Origin: CBDBBY01 sp965203795
GTDB lineage: Bacteria; Pseudomonadota; Alphaproteobacteria; Rhodobacterales; Rhodobacteraceae
DNA length: 64,000 nucleotides
Assembly: GCA_965203795.1 (NCBI GenBank)
Contig: OZ241915.1
Location: 744,001 to 808,000, forward strand
Direction: 5' to 3'
Part shown: one piece after another, positions 34,314 through 43,236 of the stretch
How positions within the stretch are numbered: the stretch's first letter is position 1
How the letters are laid out: each line of letters opens with the position of its first letter
The notes under the pieces: generated by a model
What the model was told of the DNA's origin: nothing
The model's input: only the letters and a program-made list of their open reading frames with translations
Database searches by the model: none
Program-made: the position numbers and the translations under genes

Positions 34314-35167
34314 TGACAGGCTACGTCACGGTTGATGTTGCGACCCCAAGTGCGTCAAATGCGATTCGTTCCCACGATCATCCGGTTCTCGAATCAGGCA
34401 ATCTATCGTTCCCGAAGGGGCGGTATTCTGTTGGTTTCCGTGCGCGACCCGATGGTCGCTCCTACGAGATATATCACAATATTGAAAAGGTGCCTTTGAT
34501 TGAAACTCTCGTAAGGCAAGGGCGCGCAAAGTTCGCGTGCGTTGTTTCGTCGCCATTATCGGCGCACCGTTCTATCCATGTCTCTAGTTGCGAGCGACAG
34601 TTGGTAGAGTGCGACAATAACGAACTTGGCGAACCGCCGTTCTTTACAGCTATGGTGGTGTCCGCAGAAGACATCGATATTGTTATAGACTCTGAGCGGG
34701 ATGGCGTTCATTCGATTTGGAGTGGTCAAAATGTGAAATTCTATCGCGGAGCGCGTCTTGCATTAGGTAGCGTCGTTCAGCTTCAATCTTCCATATTGCA
34801 TCTGTTGTCCCTTCATGAGGACGATACGCTTGGCGACGGTCAGTTTGTAGTAGACACCGCATCCGAACCGTTCCGTTTTCGGGTAAAAGTCGGTACGAAG
34901 CTACATAAGGGGTTACGCTATCCGAATAATATGCTTCGCGATCACATCATGACCCATATTGTAACTGCTTGTTTAGCGCATTTAAAATCTGAGTATTCCA
35001 ATGATGACGGCGATGAGGGATGGAGGAGCATTCCAAATTTGAGATCGTTTGCAGAGCATCTGGAGCAAAATGGACATGGTCATTGGTGCAATTCTGAGTT
35101 TTATCCCGAAAAAGTTTCAACAGCACTGTATCCGCACCTTTTGCCAAGTGACAATACGGTCGACTAG
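34313..35167 (+). CDS. unknown protein of the sulfur/GHKL operon
   Basis: A 284-residue soluble-looking protein of mixed composition that I do not recognise. The N-terminal half is beta-rich (VTVDVATPS, RYSVGFRARPDGRSYEIYHN). The C-terminal half is helical with LRDHIMTHIVTACLAHLKSE. No nuclease, methylase or helicase motif is visible. Its start shares one base with the GHKL stop (TAATG), so the two are co-translated and probably interact. Composition matches the island, not the flanks. Confidence 0.8.
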   Translation: MTGYVTVDVATPSASNAIRSHDHPVLESGNLSFPKGRYSVGFRARPDGRSYEIYHNIEKVPLIETLVRQGRAKFACVVSSPLSAHRSIHVSSCERQLVECDNNELGEPPFFTAMVVSAEDIDIVIDSERDGVHSIWSGQNVKFYRGARLALGSVVQLQSSILHLLSLHEDDTLGDGQFVVDTASEPFRFRVKVGTKLHKGLRYPNNMLRDHIMTHIVTACLAHLKSEYSNDDGDEGWRSIPNLRSFAEHLEQNGHGHWCNSEFYPEKVSTALYPHLLPSDNTVD

Positions 35168-35184
35168 CGGACAGGGATTGGAAA

Positions 35185-36063
35185 GTGAACGCAATGGGAG
35201 TAGGGCAGAAAGAACTCGTTGACACGGAGTACACCAAGTTTAGAAGAGATTTGCTCCGAAATAAGGGAAGCGAGCGACAAAGATTATTTCTTAGAAATGT
35301 GCTTATCGACGATGAGTTTCTTGGAATGATTGCACAGATCGGAGTAACGGGCGTTGTTGATGCTGAACTTGTTTCAACGGCATTGACGGAGAGCGAATAT
35401 AGGGACCCTCCTTCATGCACTGAGAAAACACTCTATGACGCATGGTCTGAGTTGCCGCCAGCTGTGGCTTGTCGTACGACGTTTTGGGCGCATATGACGA
35501 TCAAGCATATTGAAGCGGGCAAGATTCAGTCGAAGTTTCTTGCGTCGGTTGGCGGAAATGTCTCCAGCGGTGCCGAGCGAATTGATATGGCTCTTGATGA
35601 GCATGGACCCGTTTTGCCAAAGGCAGTCGACGAATGCGTTCGCGCAGTATTTAGGCGGTTGGGCGGGTTACCGGAAGTGCGGGGAAACAGATCGGTATTT
35701 GTGGATTGCCCGTTTGCGCGGGCATGGTGGAGAGAGCGTATGATTCGGCAAGCTTCCAGGGGAAAAGATGATTTGGAAGCAAGCATTCGTGCGATTTTGC
35801 GTACAAATCAGACATACTGGGAAAAGTTTATTGATCGTATTGTGTTCAGAAATTCCACATTTGGTTCTGATAATATTCGTGGCGCATTTCTGCGTGCGTT
35901 GGCAATGTTTATACAAGAGGACACCGTCACAGATTTACGAACCCCGAATGGCCTGCAGAGACTCTGTCGACGGGCTACGACCTATCAGGGTGCAAGAGAA
36001 TTGAGCTTCTTGAATGATGAGGAACTTGATGAATTAATGGAGGAACTTGTCTGGGAAGCGTGA
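35185..36063 (+). CDS. unknown protein, last gene of the sulfur/GHKL operon
   Basis: A 292-residue, mainly helical protein with a striking CPFARAWWRERM segment (175-186) and a Leu/Glu-rich end (FLNDEELDELMEELVWEA). From memory it resembles the DUF6339 proteins that occur in modification-type defence loci, but I cannot verify this. Start is a GTG at 35185. An ATG at 35194 has a better-placed GGAAAG. The gene follows the previous stop by 17 bases and ends the AT-richer operon. No catalytic motif is obvious. Confidence 0.78.
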   Translation: MNAMGVGQKELVDTEYTKFRRDLLRNKGSERQRLFLRNVLIDDEFLGMIAQIGVTGVVDAELVSTALTESEYRDPPSCTEKTLYDAWSELPPAVACRTTFWAHMTIKHIEAGKIQSKFLASVGGNVSSGAERIDMALDEHGPVLPKAVDECVRAVFRRLGGLPEVRGNRSVFVDCPFARAWWRERMIRQASRGKDDLEASIRAILRTNQTYWEKFIDRIVFRNSTFGSDNIRGAFLRALAMFIQEDTVTDLRTPNGLQRLCRRATTYQGARELSFLNDEELDELMEELVWEA

Positions 36064-36192
36064 ATTTCACTTGGGCGTTGAGTTGTCGCGAACGTAATGC
36101 CCGGAGTCGCCGGTCGAAGCGGCAAACAAAGCTAGCCACAGCGAATCGGATTTCCGCGGCCGAAACCGCTCAAGCCAGCGCCAGCCTTCGAA
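36064..36192. other. right edge of the AT-richer island
   Basis: Short intergenic stretch where composition returns to GC-rich and the convergent GST gene ends at 36193. No repeat, tRNA fragment or integrase is visible, so the insertion mechanism stays open. Confidence 0.35.
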
Positions 36193-36870
36193 TCAAGCAG
36201 GCGGCTCGGCGTATGGTTCGTCTTCCGCGACGAATTCCGTTTCCTTCAAAGCCGCTTCCGTCCAAGCCTTCATGCCCGGCGTCTGTAGCAGTGCTTGCTG
36301 ATACTCGCGAGCGTCATCGTCCAAGCGAACCGCGTAGGTTTTGAAACGGGACGCGACCGGCGCGAAATAAGCGTCCGCTGCCGTATAGTCTCCGAAGAGA
36401 AACCGCCCGTTTCGGCCGAACTCGGATCTGGTCGTTCGCCACAGCGCGGACAGCCGGTCGATTTCAACCCGGACGGCGGCGGACATTCCTTTGCCGGGAT
36501 GGCTGCCGCGGATGTTCATCGGCATGGCGCCCCGCAGCGCTTGAAATCCGGAATGGAACGTCGCGGCAAGGGATCGCGCCCTTGAACGCGCATGCGCATC
36601 CTTCGGCCAGACGGCCTTGTCTGGATGGAGTTCGTGAAGCCGTTCGAGAATTGCGATCGTGTCGAACGTGCAAAAGCCGTCTCCGGGCTTTCCTTCCCAA
36701 AGTACGGGCACGAGCCCGGTAGGCGACAGGTGGTCGATTTCGGATTCCCATTCAGCCGAATCGAACCTGATCATGTGTTCGGTGAACGGAATGCCCGCCT
36801 CGGTCATTGCAAGCCACGGTCTCAAGGACCAGGACGAGTAGTTCTTGTTTGCAATTATGAGCGTCAGCAT
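36193..36870 (-). CDS. glutathione S-transferase family protein
   Basis: From the ATG at 36870, 225 residues with the N-terminal thioredoxin-like GST domain (LIIANKNYSSWSLRPWLAMT with Ser/Tyr candidates for thiol activation, then GLVPVLW with the cis-Pro). A helical C-terminal domain follows. It resembles the GST group with the NKNYSSWSLRPW signature, often annotated as MaiA-related. The frame opens further to 37128, but that leader is not family-like. Monocistronic and convergent with the island operon. A detoxification role is likely. Confidence 0.88.
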   Translation of the reverse strand: MLTLIIANKNYSSWSLRPWLAMTEAGIPFTEHMIRFDSAEWESEIDHLSPTGLVPVLWEGKPGDGFCTFDTIAILERLHELHPDKAVWPKDAHARSRARSLAATFHSGFQALRGAMPMNIRGSHPGKGMSAAVRVEIDRLSALWRTTRSEFGRNGRFLFGDYTAADAYFAPVASRFKTYAVRLDDDAREYQQALLQTPGMKAWTEAALKETEFVAEDEPYAEPPA

Positions 36871-37140
36871 TGTCTTTCTCCAATTGGCCGGCCGGCCTTC
36901 AGCGCCCGGAATTCGGATGGTCGAATCGGCTGCGGACCATAAAGGGGCGCAAACTAAGCGCGATGCAGATGCGCGGCCAGTAGTTCCCAAGAGGGCTGCT
37001 GCAATGGACTCTGCGACGCGCACCCGCAGGCGGGCGACCGAAACCTTCGCTTGACAGTTTCCTGTTGCCGCGGACAATCGGTCACAATGCCTCGCGGTGC
37101 CCGGAGTTCCGACCGGCCGGGCCATCACGGAATTGTCCGC
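36871..37140. promoter_or_regulatory. divergent intergenic region, GST and molybdoenzyme genes
   Basis: About 270 bases between divergent starts. It carries the promoters of both genes. If the molybdoenzyme starts at the ATG at 37087, the last 54 bases are coding. I see no clear promoter hexamers. Confidence 0.35.
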
Positions 37141-39471
37141 GTGAAAGATACTTCAAACCTGCCGCTCACCTGCGCCCATTGGGGCGTCTACCGCGTTGAA
37201 ACGCGCGACGGTAAAGTCGCCGCGTTGCACGGGTTCGAAGAGGACGGCGATCCTTCCCCGATAGGCCAAGGCTTCGTAGGGACTCTGGACGATCCCACAC
37301 GGATCACCCGGCCCGCGGTCAGGAAGAGCTGGCTGGATCGCGGCCCCGGAGCAAATCCCGAGGGAAGGGGCGTTGAGCCGTTCGTCGAGGTGGACTGGGA
37401 CACCGCGGAGACCCTCGTCGCGGGCGAACTGGAACGGGTTCGCAAGCAGCACGGGAACAGGGCGATTTTCGCCGGTTCCTACGGATGGGCCAGCGCTGGC
37501 CGCTTCCATCATGCGCAAAGCCAGCTCCGGCGGTTCCTGAACTGCATCGGCGGTTTCACCAGGTCGGTGAACACCTACAGCCTGGCAGCGGCCGAGGTCG
37601 TGATGCCGCATGTGCTAGGCAACTTCCAATTCCTGCTGGACCAGACAACGAGCTGGCAGGCGATCCAGAGCCATACCGACCTGTTTGTAGCGTTCGGCGG
37701 CGTAAGGCTGGACAACAGCCAGATCAACGCGGGCGGCGTAGGGAGCCATTGCCAGCGCGAAGGGCTGGAATCGTCGATCAAGGCGGGCGTCAAGTTCGTG
37801 AACCTCGGCCCAATGCGCTCCGACCTCGAAGGCGAAGCGGAGTGGCTGCCCATCCGCCCGGGCACGGATATTGCCGCCATGCTGGGGATCGCCCATTCGC
37901 TCATTGAGGCCGGAGCCTGCGATCAGGAGTTTTTGGGTCGATATACTGTCGGTTACGGCAAGTTCCGCGCCTACGTGAACGGCGAGGCCGACGGCGAGCC
38001 GAAAAGCGCGGAGTGGGCATCGGGGATATGCGGCTTGCCCGCAGACCGGATTCGGGACTTGGCCAAGCGGATGGCGGCCTCGCGGACGATGATTTCCGTG
38101 AGCTGGTCGCTGACCAGGCAGGACCACGGGGAGCAGCCGTACTGGGGCGCGGTCGCGCTCGCGGCCATGCTGGGCCAGATCGGCCTTCCCGGAGGCGGAG
38201 TGGGATTCGGCTACGGCGCGATCAACGCCGTCGGAGGTCATTTCGCGCCGATCCGCGGCGGATCAATTCCGCGAGGGACCAGCCCGGTCAGGGATTTCAT
38301 ACCCGTCGCCCGCATCAGCGACATGCTGCTCAATCCGGGCGGGCGGTTCGAATACAACGGCGGGAGCTACAGCTATCCCGATATCGAGCTTGTCTATTGG
38401 GTCGGCGGAAACCCGTTCCACCATCACCAGGATCTGAACAGGCTTCTGCGGGCATGGCGGAAGCCCGGAACGGTGATCGTGCACGATTGGTGCTGGAACG
38501 CCTTGGCGAAGCGCGCCGACATCGTGCTGCCGTGCACCACTGCCTTGGAGCGCGAAGACGTGTCGGTTGCGCGGGACTCCTATATCATTCGCATGAGAAA
38601 GGCCGTCGAGCCGCCCGCCGGATGCAGAAACGACCACGACATCTTCAGATCGCTGGCGGACAGGTTCGGCGTGCTGGAGGAATTCACGGACGGCTTGGAC
38701 GAAGAGGGCTGGATACGGCGAATCCACGCCGAAACCGTTGCGCGGTCGGCGCAGAAGGGCGTGGAGCTGCCCGGCTTCGACGAGCTTGCGGAGAAGGGAT
38801 GGCACCGGGCCGAGCCGCCCGCGGAGTCCGGATCGCTTCTTGGAAAGTTCCGCGAGGACCCTGTCGGAAACCCGCTGAGAACACCGAGCGGAAAGATCGA
38901 AATCCATTCGGAAACCGTCGCCGGCTTCGGATACGAGGACTGTCCAGGCCATCCGGTCTGGATCGAGCCAGCGGAATGGCTAGGCAGCAAGGACAGGCAG
39001 TATCCCCTGCATCTGTTATCGAACCAGCCGAAATCGAAGCTGCACTCGCAGCTTGATCATGGCCCCGTCAGCCGGTCGTCGAAGATAAGAGGCAGGGAAC
39101 CGGCGATGTTCAATCCGGCCGATGCGTCGGCGCGCGGAATCACGCCCAATTCCATCGTGAGGCTTTTCAATGATCGCGGCTCCTGCCTTTGCGCGGCCGA
39201 GATCAGCGAGAATGTCATGCCGGGGGTAGTCAGAATGAGCACGGGCGCGTGGCTGGACCCGGCGGACCCAGACGCGCCGGGCTCGATTTGCAAACACGGG
39301 AATCCGAATGTTCTGACGCTGGACAAGGGCACATCGAAGCTCGCTCAAGGTCCGATTGCCCATACCTGCCTCGTCGAGGCGGAGCTGCTGGGCGGCGGGC
39401 CGCCGGCGATTACGGCATTCGAGCCGCCTTTGATACTGCGCAGGTTCGAGACGGGCAGGAAAGCCGCCTGA
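37141..39471 (+). CDS. BisC/TorZ-type molybdopterin oxidoreductase (S-/N-oxide reductase)
   Basis: From a GTG at 37141 this gives 776 residues, the length of E. coli BisC, which it resembles throughout (LTCAHWGVYRVE, FAGSYGWASAGRFH, NPFHHHQDLNRLLRAWRKP, HSQLDHG). The Mo-ligand position holds Ser147 (NTYSLAAAEVVMPHVLG), as in DMSO/TMAO/biotin-sulfoxide reductases. There is no N-terminal 4Fe-4S motif and no Tat signal, so it is cytoplasmic. It would reduce an S- or N-oxide with electrons from a small carrier. An ATG at 37087 is an alternative start. It uses bis-MGD, whereas the cox-type enzyme nearby uses a different Mo cofactor. Confidence 0.88.
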   Translation: MKDTSNLPLTCAHWGVYRVETRDGKVAALHGFEEDGDPSPIGQGFVGTLDDPTRITRPAVRKSWLDRGPGANPEGRGVEPFVEVDWDTAETLVAGELERVRKQHGNRAIFAGSYGWASAGRFHHAQSQLRRFLNCIGGFTRSVNTYSLAAAEVVMPHVLGNFQFLLDQTTSWQAIQSHTDLFVAFGGVRLDNSQINAGGVGSHCQREGLESSIKAGVKFVNLGPMRSDLEGEAEWLPIRPGTDIAAMLGIAHSLIEAGACDQEFLGRYTVGYGKFRAYVNGEADGEPKSAEWASGICGLPADRIRDLAKRMAASRTMISVSWSLTRQDHGEQPYWGAVALAAMLGQIGLPGGGVGFGYGAINAVGGHFAPIRGGSIPRGTSPVRDFIPVARISDMLLNPGGRFEYNGGSYSYPDIELVYWVGGNPFHHHQDLNRLLRAWRKPGTVIVHDWCWNALAKRADIVLPCTTALEREDVSVARDSYIIRMRKAVEPPAGCRNDHDIFRSLADRFGVLEEFTDGLDEEGWIRRIHAETVARSAQKGVELPGFDELAEKGWHRAEPPAESGSLLGKFREDPVGNPLRTPSGKIEIHSETVAGFGYEDCPGHPVWIEPAEWLGSKDRQYPLHLLSNQPKSKLHSQLDHGPVSRSSKIRGREPAMFNPADASARGITPNSIVRLFNDRGSCLCAAEISENVMPGVVRMSTGAWLDPADPDAPGSICKHGNPNVLTLDKGTSKLAQGPIAHTCLVEAELLGGGPPAITAFEPPLILRRFETGRKAA

Positions 39472-39525
39472 TCCATTGCCGGATCGAAACCGGGTTGCGA
39501 ATTCATGAATCGTGCGCAGGCAATC

Positions 39526-39602
39526 TGGTAGCGGAGGAGGGACTCGAACCCCCGACCAATGGATTATGATTCCACTGCTCTAACCAACTGAGCTACTCCG
39601 CC
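39526..39602 (-). tRNA. tRNA-Met (CAU), elongator type
   Basis: On the minus strand the acceptor 5' GGCGGAG pairs with CUCCGCU before an encoded ACCA. The D-arm reads AGCTCAGTTGGTTAGAGC, the anticodon loop is AUCAUAA (CAU) and the T-arm contains GGTTCGAGTCC. The G1-U72 pair and overall sequence match elongator tRNA-Met of proteobacteria. An Ile2 (lysidine) identity is less likely. It lies alone between the molybdoenzyme gene and the AbrB-type gene. Confidence 0.93.
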
Positions 39603-39765
39603 CGGGCGCTGCGCACTACAATCGCCCTGTTCGCACGTCAAGAAGGTATAGCGGTTCGTGGGGTATGGCAGGGCGTGCCGCGACCGGCACGCGCTGTACG
39701 GGAAACGACGCCAAGCGAGCCTTGGGACCTGCGTCGCGGTCGGCGCTCGGCTTCCAATGCGTCCT

Positions 39766-40791
39766 TCAATTGCGGAACAGCCGGACCGACGCGGCTTGCG
39801 CGAACAGAATTACGCAGACAAGCCGGAGCATATGGTGGGCTACGACGAACGCCGCATCAGCTCCCGCGAGAATGGCGATAAGCGCCATCTCGGCCTGTCC
39901 GCCGGGCAGGAAAGCGAGCACCACATCAATTTCATTTGCGCCCGCGGAGCGCAGGATCGAAACAATGAACAACGCGCTCACGGCGCCGACAATGACGCAA
40001 TAGCCCAGACCGGCGAGTATGTCGGTGCGGATCTCCTTCAAGGTGACGCCGGCGTACTTCACGCCGACGCCCATCCCTACGAAAAACTGCGCCGCGAGGA
40101 TGAACTCGGCAGGCGGCCGGGAGTTCACGATCCCGCCCAAGGACAGGCCGGCGGTCAGCACCATTGGCCCGATAATCGAGGCGCCGGGAATCCGGAGCCG
40201 TTCCGCCGCCAGCCAGCCGACAAGGCCCGAAGCGGCCATGATAATGACTTCAACAGGGGGCAGATCGGATGCCGGCCTTCCCGGCGGGTTCGTCAGGTCG
40301 ACGCCCCAGAACCGGGTCGCGGCCACCGGAACCAGCACGAAGATAACAAGCACCCTTGTCGCATGGATCAGAGAAAGCGTTCGCACCGAGCCGCCTGCCG
40401 CCTCGCCGAAAATCAGCATGTCCTGAAGTCCGCCGGGCATCGCCGAAAAGAACGAAGTCGCCTTGTCGTAGCCCGCGACCCGCCGGAAGAACGCATAGCC
40501 GACCCCGCCCACGGCGGCGGCGAACAGCGGAACGACGGCGAGAGTCGGCAGGAAGCCGGGAAGGTCGGTGACGAGCTCGGGCGTTACGCTTGCGCCGATC
40601 GCGACGCCAAGAAACGACCGCATGAATATGCCGAAGAGGCCGACACCCTGCATGCTCCCGCCTGCCAGGCCGACAACAAGGCAACCCGCCATGGGCCCGA
40701 GAAGCAGCGGAAGCGGAGCCGACAAAAGGAAGAACGCGGCGGCGCCTACGGTCGACGCGATCAGGGCCGTGGCGCGCCCTTTGCTGAGCAA
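39766..40791 (-). CDS. AbrB-type duplicated-domain membrane protein (AbrB/AmoA-like)
   Basis: A polytopic membrane protein of about 341 residues, starting at a TTG (40791) with a GGAG seven bases upstream. It shows the two-fold repeat of the AbrB-duplication family, each half ending in a FLPGG/MPGG motif (SAMPGGLQDMLIFGEAAGG and AFLPGGQAEMALIAILAGA). The family is annotated variously as a regulator of aidB or a putative ammonia monooxygenase, but is most likely a transporter. The frame continues upstream to 40983 with unconserved Arg/Cys-rich residues. It is divergent from the cox-type operon. Confidence 0.85.
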   Translation of the reverse strand: MLSKGRATALIASTVGAAAFFLLSAPLPLLLGPMAGCLVVGLAGGSMQGVGLFGIFMRSFLGVAIGASVTPELVTDLPGFLPTLAVVPLFAAAVGGVGYAFFRRVAGYDKATSFFSAMPGGLQDMLIFGEAAGGSVRTLSLIHATRVLVIFVLVPVAATRFWGVDLTNPPGRPASDLPPVEVIIMAASGLVGWLAAERLRIPGASIIGPMVLTAGLSLGGIVNSRPPAEFILAAQFFVGMGVGVKYAGVTLKEIRTDILAGLGYCVIVGAVSALFIVSILRSAGANEIDVVLAFLPGGQAEMALIAILAGADAAFVVAHHMLRLVCVILFAQAASVRLFRN

Positions 40792-40960
40792 CCCGCATCT
40801 CCAAATCCGACGCGGAATGCATTTACGCTTCGCGACTTCGGCGTGCAAACTGGAGGGACGACCGCTCAAGCCAAGCGTCGGTCGGTGCCGACCATGGTTC
40901 GTCGCTTGACCGCACCGCCCCGCCGTGCTGCAAGAACGGCGTTCTGAACAGCGGGTGCGC

Positions 40961-41872
40961 ATGGCCGACCGGGCGCCTTCCATCGACGCGGTGCAGGAGA
41001 TCCTGGCTGGCGCCGACTACATATGCGGCCGGCCGCTGGCGACTGTCGTGTTTCTGGCCGTCAGGCTTGGAAGACCCCTCTTTCTCGAAGGCGAAGCGGG
41101 TGTCGGCAAAACGGACATCGCCCGCGCAATCGCCGAGGCATTGGGGCGAGACCTGATACGGCTGCAGTGCTACGAAGGGCTCGATGCGGCGTCAGCGCTC
41201 TACGAGTGGAACTTCCAAGCGCAAATGATCGCGATCCGTACGGCGGAGGCCTCCGGCGGCATCGGGCGCGAAGAGCTCAAGGCGGAGCTGTTCAGCGAAG
41301 AGTACCTGATCGCCCGTCCGCTCCTGAGCGCCCTTCGGCACGAGGGTTCGGACCCGCCCGTGCTGCTCATCGACGAAATAGATCGCACCGACGAGCCGTT
41401 CGAAGCGTTTCTCTTGGAGGCGCTCAGCGATTTCCAGGTCACGATTCCCGAAATCGGGACCATCAAGGCGGAACGGCCTCCCATCGTCGTTCTGACCTCG
41501 AACAGGACCCGCGAAGTCCACGACGCGCTCAAGCGCCGCTGTCTCTACCATTGGGTCGACTATCCGGATTTCGACAGCGAGATGCGGATCGTGCGCTCGC
41601 GCGCTCCGGGCGCGGCCGAGTCGCTGCGCAGGGAGATCGTCGCCTTCGTTCAAAGGCTGCGGACGGAAGACCTGTTCAAAAAGCCAGGGATCGCCGAAAC
41701 CATCGACTGGGCGCGATGCCTTCTCGCGCTGGACGCGGTGGCGCTCTCGCCGGAAGTCATCGCCGACACGCTGGGCGCCGTGCTGAAGTACCGGGACGAC
41801 CTCGCAAAGCTGCAAGGATCGGAAGCGACGCGCATACTCGACGAAATCGGGCGTTCGCTCGACGCGGCATGA
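40961..41872 (+). CDS. MoxR-type AAA+ ATPase (CoxD-like)
   Basis: A 303-residue AAA+ ATPase from the ATG at 40961. Walker A GEAGVGKT (44-51), Walker B VLLIDEID (134-141), and an arginine-containing LTSNRTREVHDALKRR segment are intact. CoxD-type MoxR ATPases act with a VWA protein (CoxE) to mature the Mo centre of molybdenum hydroxylases, inserting sulfur or Cu in the CO dehydrogenase case. The next gene encodes that VWA partner with an ATGA overlap. First gene of the operon 40961-49551. Confidence 0.9.
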   Translation: MADRAPSIDAVQEILAGADYICGRPLATVVFLAVRLGRPLFLEGEAGVGKTDIARAIAEALGRDLIRLQCYEGLDAASALYEWNFQAQMIAIRTAEASGGIGREELKAELFSEEYLIARPLLSALRHEGSDPPVLLIDEIDRTDEPFEAFLLEALSDFQVTIPEIGTIKAERPPIVVLTSNRTREVHDALKRRCLYHWVDYPDFDSEMRIVRSRAPGAAESLRREIVAFVQRLRTEDLFKKPGIAETIDWARCLLALDAVALSPEVIADTLGAVLKYRDDLAKLQGSEATRILDEIGRSLDAA

Positions 41873-43176
41873 GCGCCCGGGAGCCGGACCGCGGCAGGTC
41901 GGAATCCGGCGCTTCGGAATTGCATCCCGGCGGCGGAAAATCCGCCGAGGGCGCTTTCGTTGACAACATCGCGCATTTCGCCCGCGCGCTGCGGGCAGCG
42001 GGCTTCCCGGCAGGGGCCGGACAGGTGGTCGAAGCCGTCCGCGCCGTCGAGGCGGCGGGAGTTTCCGAGCGGGAGGATTTCTACTGGACGCTGCATGCGT
42101 GCTTCGTCTCGAAGCGCGAGCACAGGCAGCTGTTCGCGCAGATTTTCCGCCTGTTCTGGCGCGATCCCGAATACCTCGAGCGCATGATGGCGCTGCTCCG
42201 CCCGCTGGTCCGGGGAGCGCAGGAGGAGCGGAAGGCGGAGGCGGCCGCCCGCCGCGCCGGCGAGGCGCTGCTGAACGGCGCGGACCGCGACGGGATGCCC
42301 GAGCCGCCTGAAGACGGCGAGCCTCTGGTCGACATCGACGCTTCTTCCACGGTTTCCGCCGCCGAGCGTCTGCGCTCGCTCGACTTCGAGCAGATGAGCA
42401 GCGAGGAGATGGCGGAAGCGCGAAGGATCATCTCGAAGATCAGGCTGCCGGTCCGCCCCGCCCCGTCCCGCCGCAAGCGGCGCAATCCCAAGGGCCGGTT
42501 TCCGGATTGGCGCGCAACCACGCGGACGGCGTCGGGAGCCGGAGGCGAAATCCGGGATATCGCGCGGCGAAGCAGCCGCGAACGGCTGCCCAATCTCGTG
42601 GCCCTATGCGACATTTCCGGAAGCATGTCGGCCTACTCCAGGACGCTGCTCCACTTCCTGCACTCGGTAGCGAGCAGAACCGGCGAAGGATGGGCGAGGG
42701 TACATGCGTTCACCTTCGGAACCCGCCTCACCAACATCAGCAGGCAGCTTGCTCTCGCCGATGTCGACTCCGCGCTGGCGGCGGCGGGATCGGAAGCGGA
42801 CGACTGGGAGGGCGGAACGCGCATCGGGCAATGCCTTCGGACCTTCAATCTCGAGTGGTCGAGGCGGGTCATGGGCCAGGGCGCGGTCGTGCTGCTGATA
42901 TCCGACGGCCTCGAGAGCGGCGGTCCGGACGTCCTCGAGCGGGAAATCGAGCGGCTGCGGCTGTCATCACGCTTCCTGATGTGGGTGAACCCGCTGTTGC
43001 GCTGGGAGTCGTTCGCTCCGAAAGCCCGCGGCATCAGGGCGATGCTGCCGCATGTCGACTGCTTCAGGTCCGGCCACAGCATCGAATCTCTATCGGCGCT
43101 TGCCGACGCGGTTTCCCGGCCCCACGACACCGGCGAGAAGGCCAGGTTGATGGAGGCACTTCGAGGCCCGGCATAG
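41869..43176 (+). CDS. VWA-domain protein, CoxE family
   Basis: A 435-residue protein of the CoxE family. An N-terminal helical part (DNIAHFARALRAAGFPAGAG) and an acidic linker precede a von Willebrand A domain with the MIDAS DISGSMS (about 248-254). A later LLISDGLESGG carries the fourth MIDAS-type acid. It is the cognate partner of MoxR-type ATPases in active-site assembly of cox-type enzymes. Start at 41869 overlaps the MoxR stop. A Lys/Arg-rich stretch near 198-215 (SRRKRRNPKGRFPDW) could bind partner protein. Confidence 0.9.
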   Translation: MSAREPDRGRSESGASELHPGGGKSAEGAFVDNIAHFARALRAAGFPAGAGQVVEAVRAVEAAGVSEREDFYWTLHACFVSKREHRQLFAQIFRLFWRDPEYLERMMALLRPLVRGAQEERKAEAAARRAGEALLNGADRDGMPEPPEDGEPLVDIDASSTVSAAERLRSLDFEQMSSEEMAEARRIISKIRLPVRPAPSRRKRRNPKGRFPDWRATTRTASGAGGEIRDIARRSSRERLPNLVALCDISGSMSAYSRTLLHFLHSVASRTGEGWARVHAFTFGTRLTNISRQLALADVDSALAAAGSEADDWEGGTRIGQCLRTFNLEWSRRVMGQGAVVLLISDGLESGGPDVLEREIERLRLSSRFLMWVNPLLRWESFAPKARGIRAMLPHVDCFRSGHSIESLSALADAVSRPHDTGEKARLMEALRGPA

Positions 43177-43236
43177 GCCGCGATTGCAATTTCCGGGCCG
43201 GAAGCGGAAAACCGCCCCGAGCCGAAGGATCGAACC

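Noticed and set aside
29897..36063. Assignment as a standard Dnd, Ssp or BREX type 4 system
   Set aside because: Only the pyrophosphatase and desulfurase match. The required DndB/D/E, SspB-D, BrxC, PglZ and BrxL components are absent and a GHKL ATPase is present instead.
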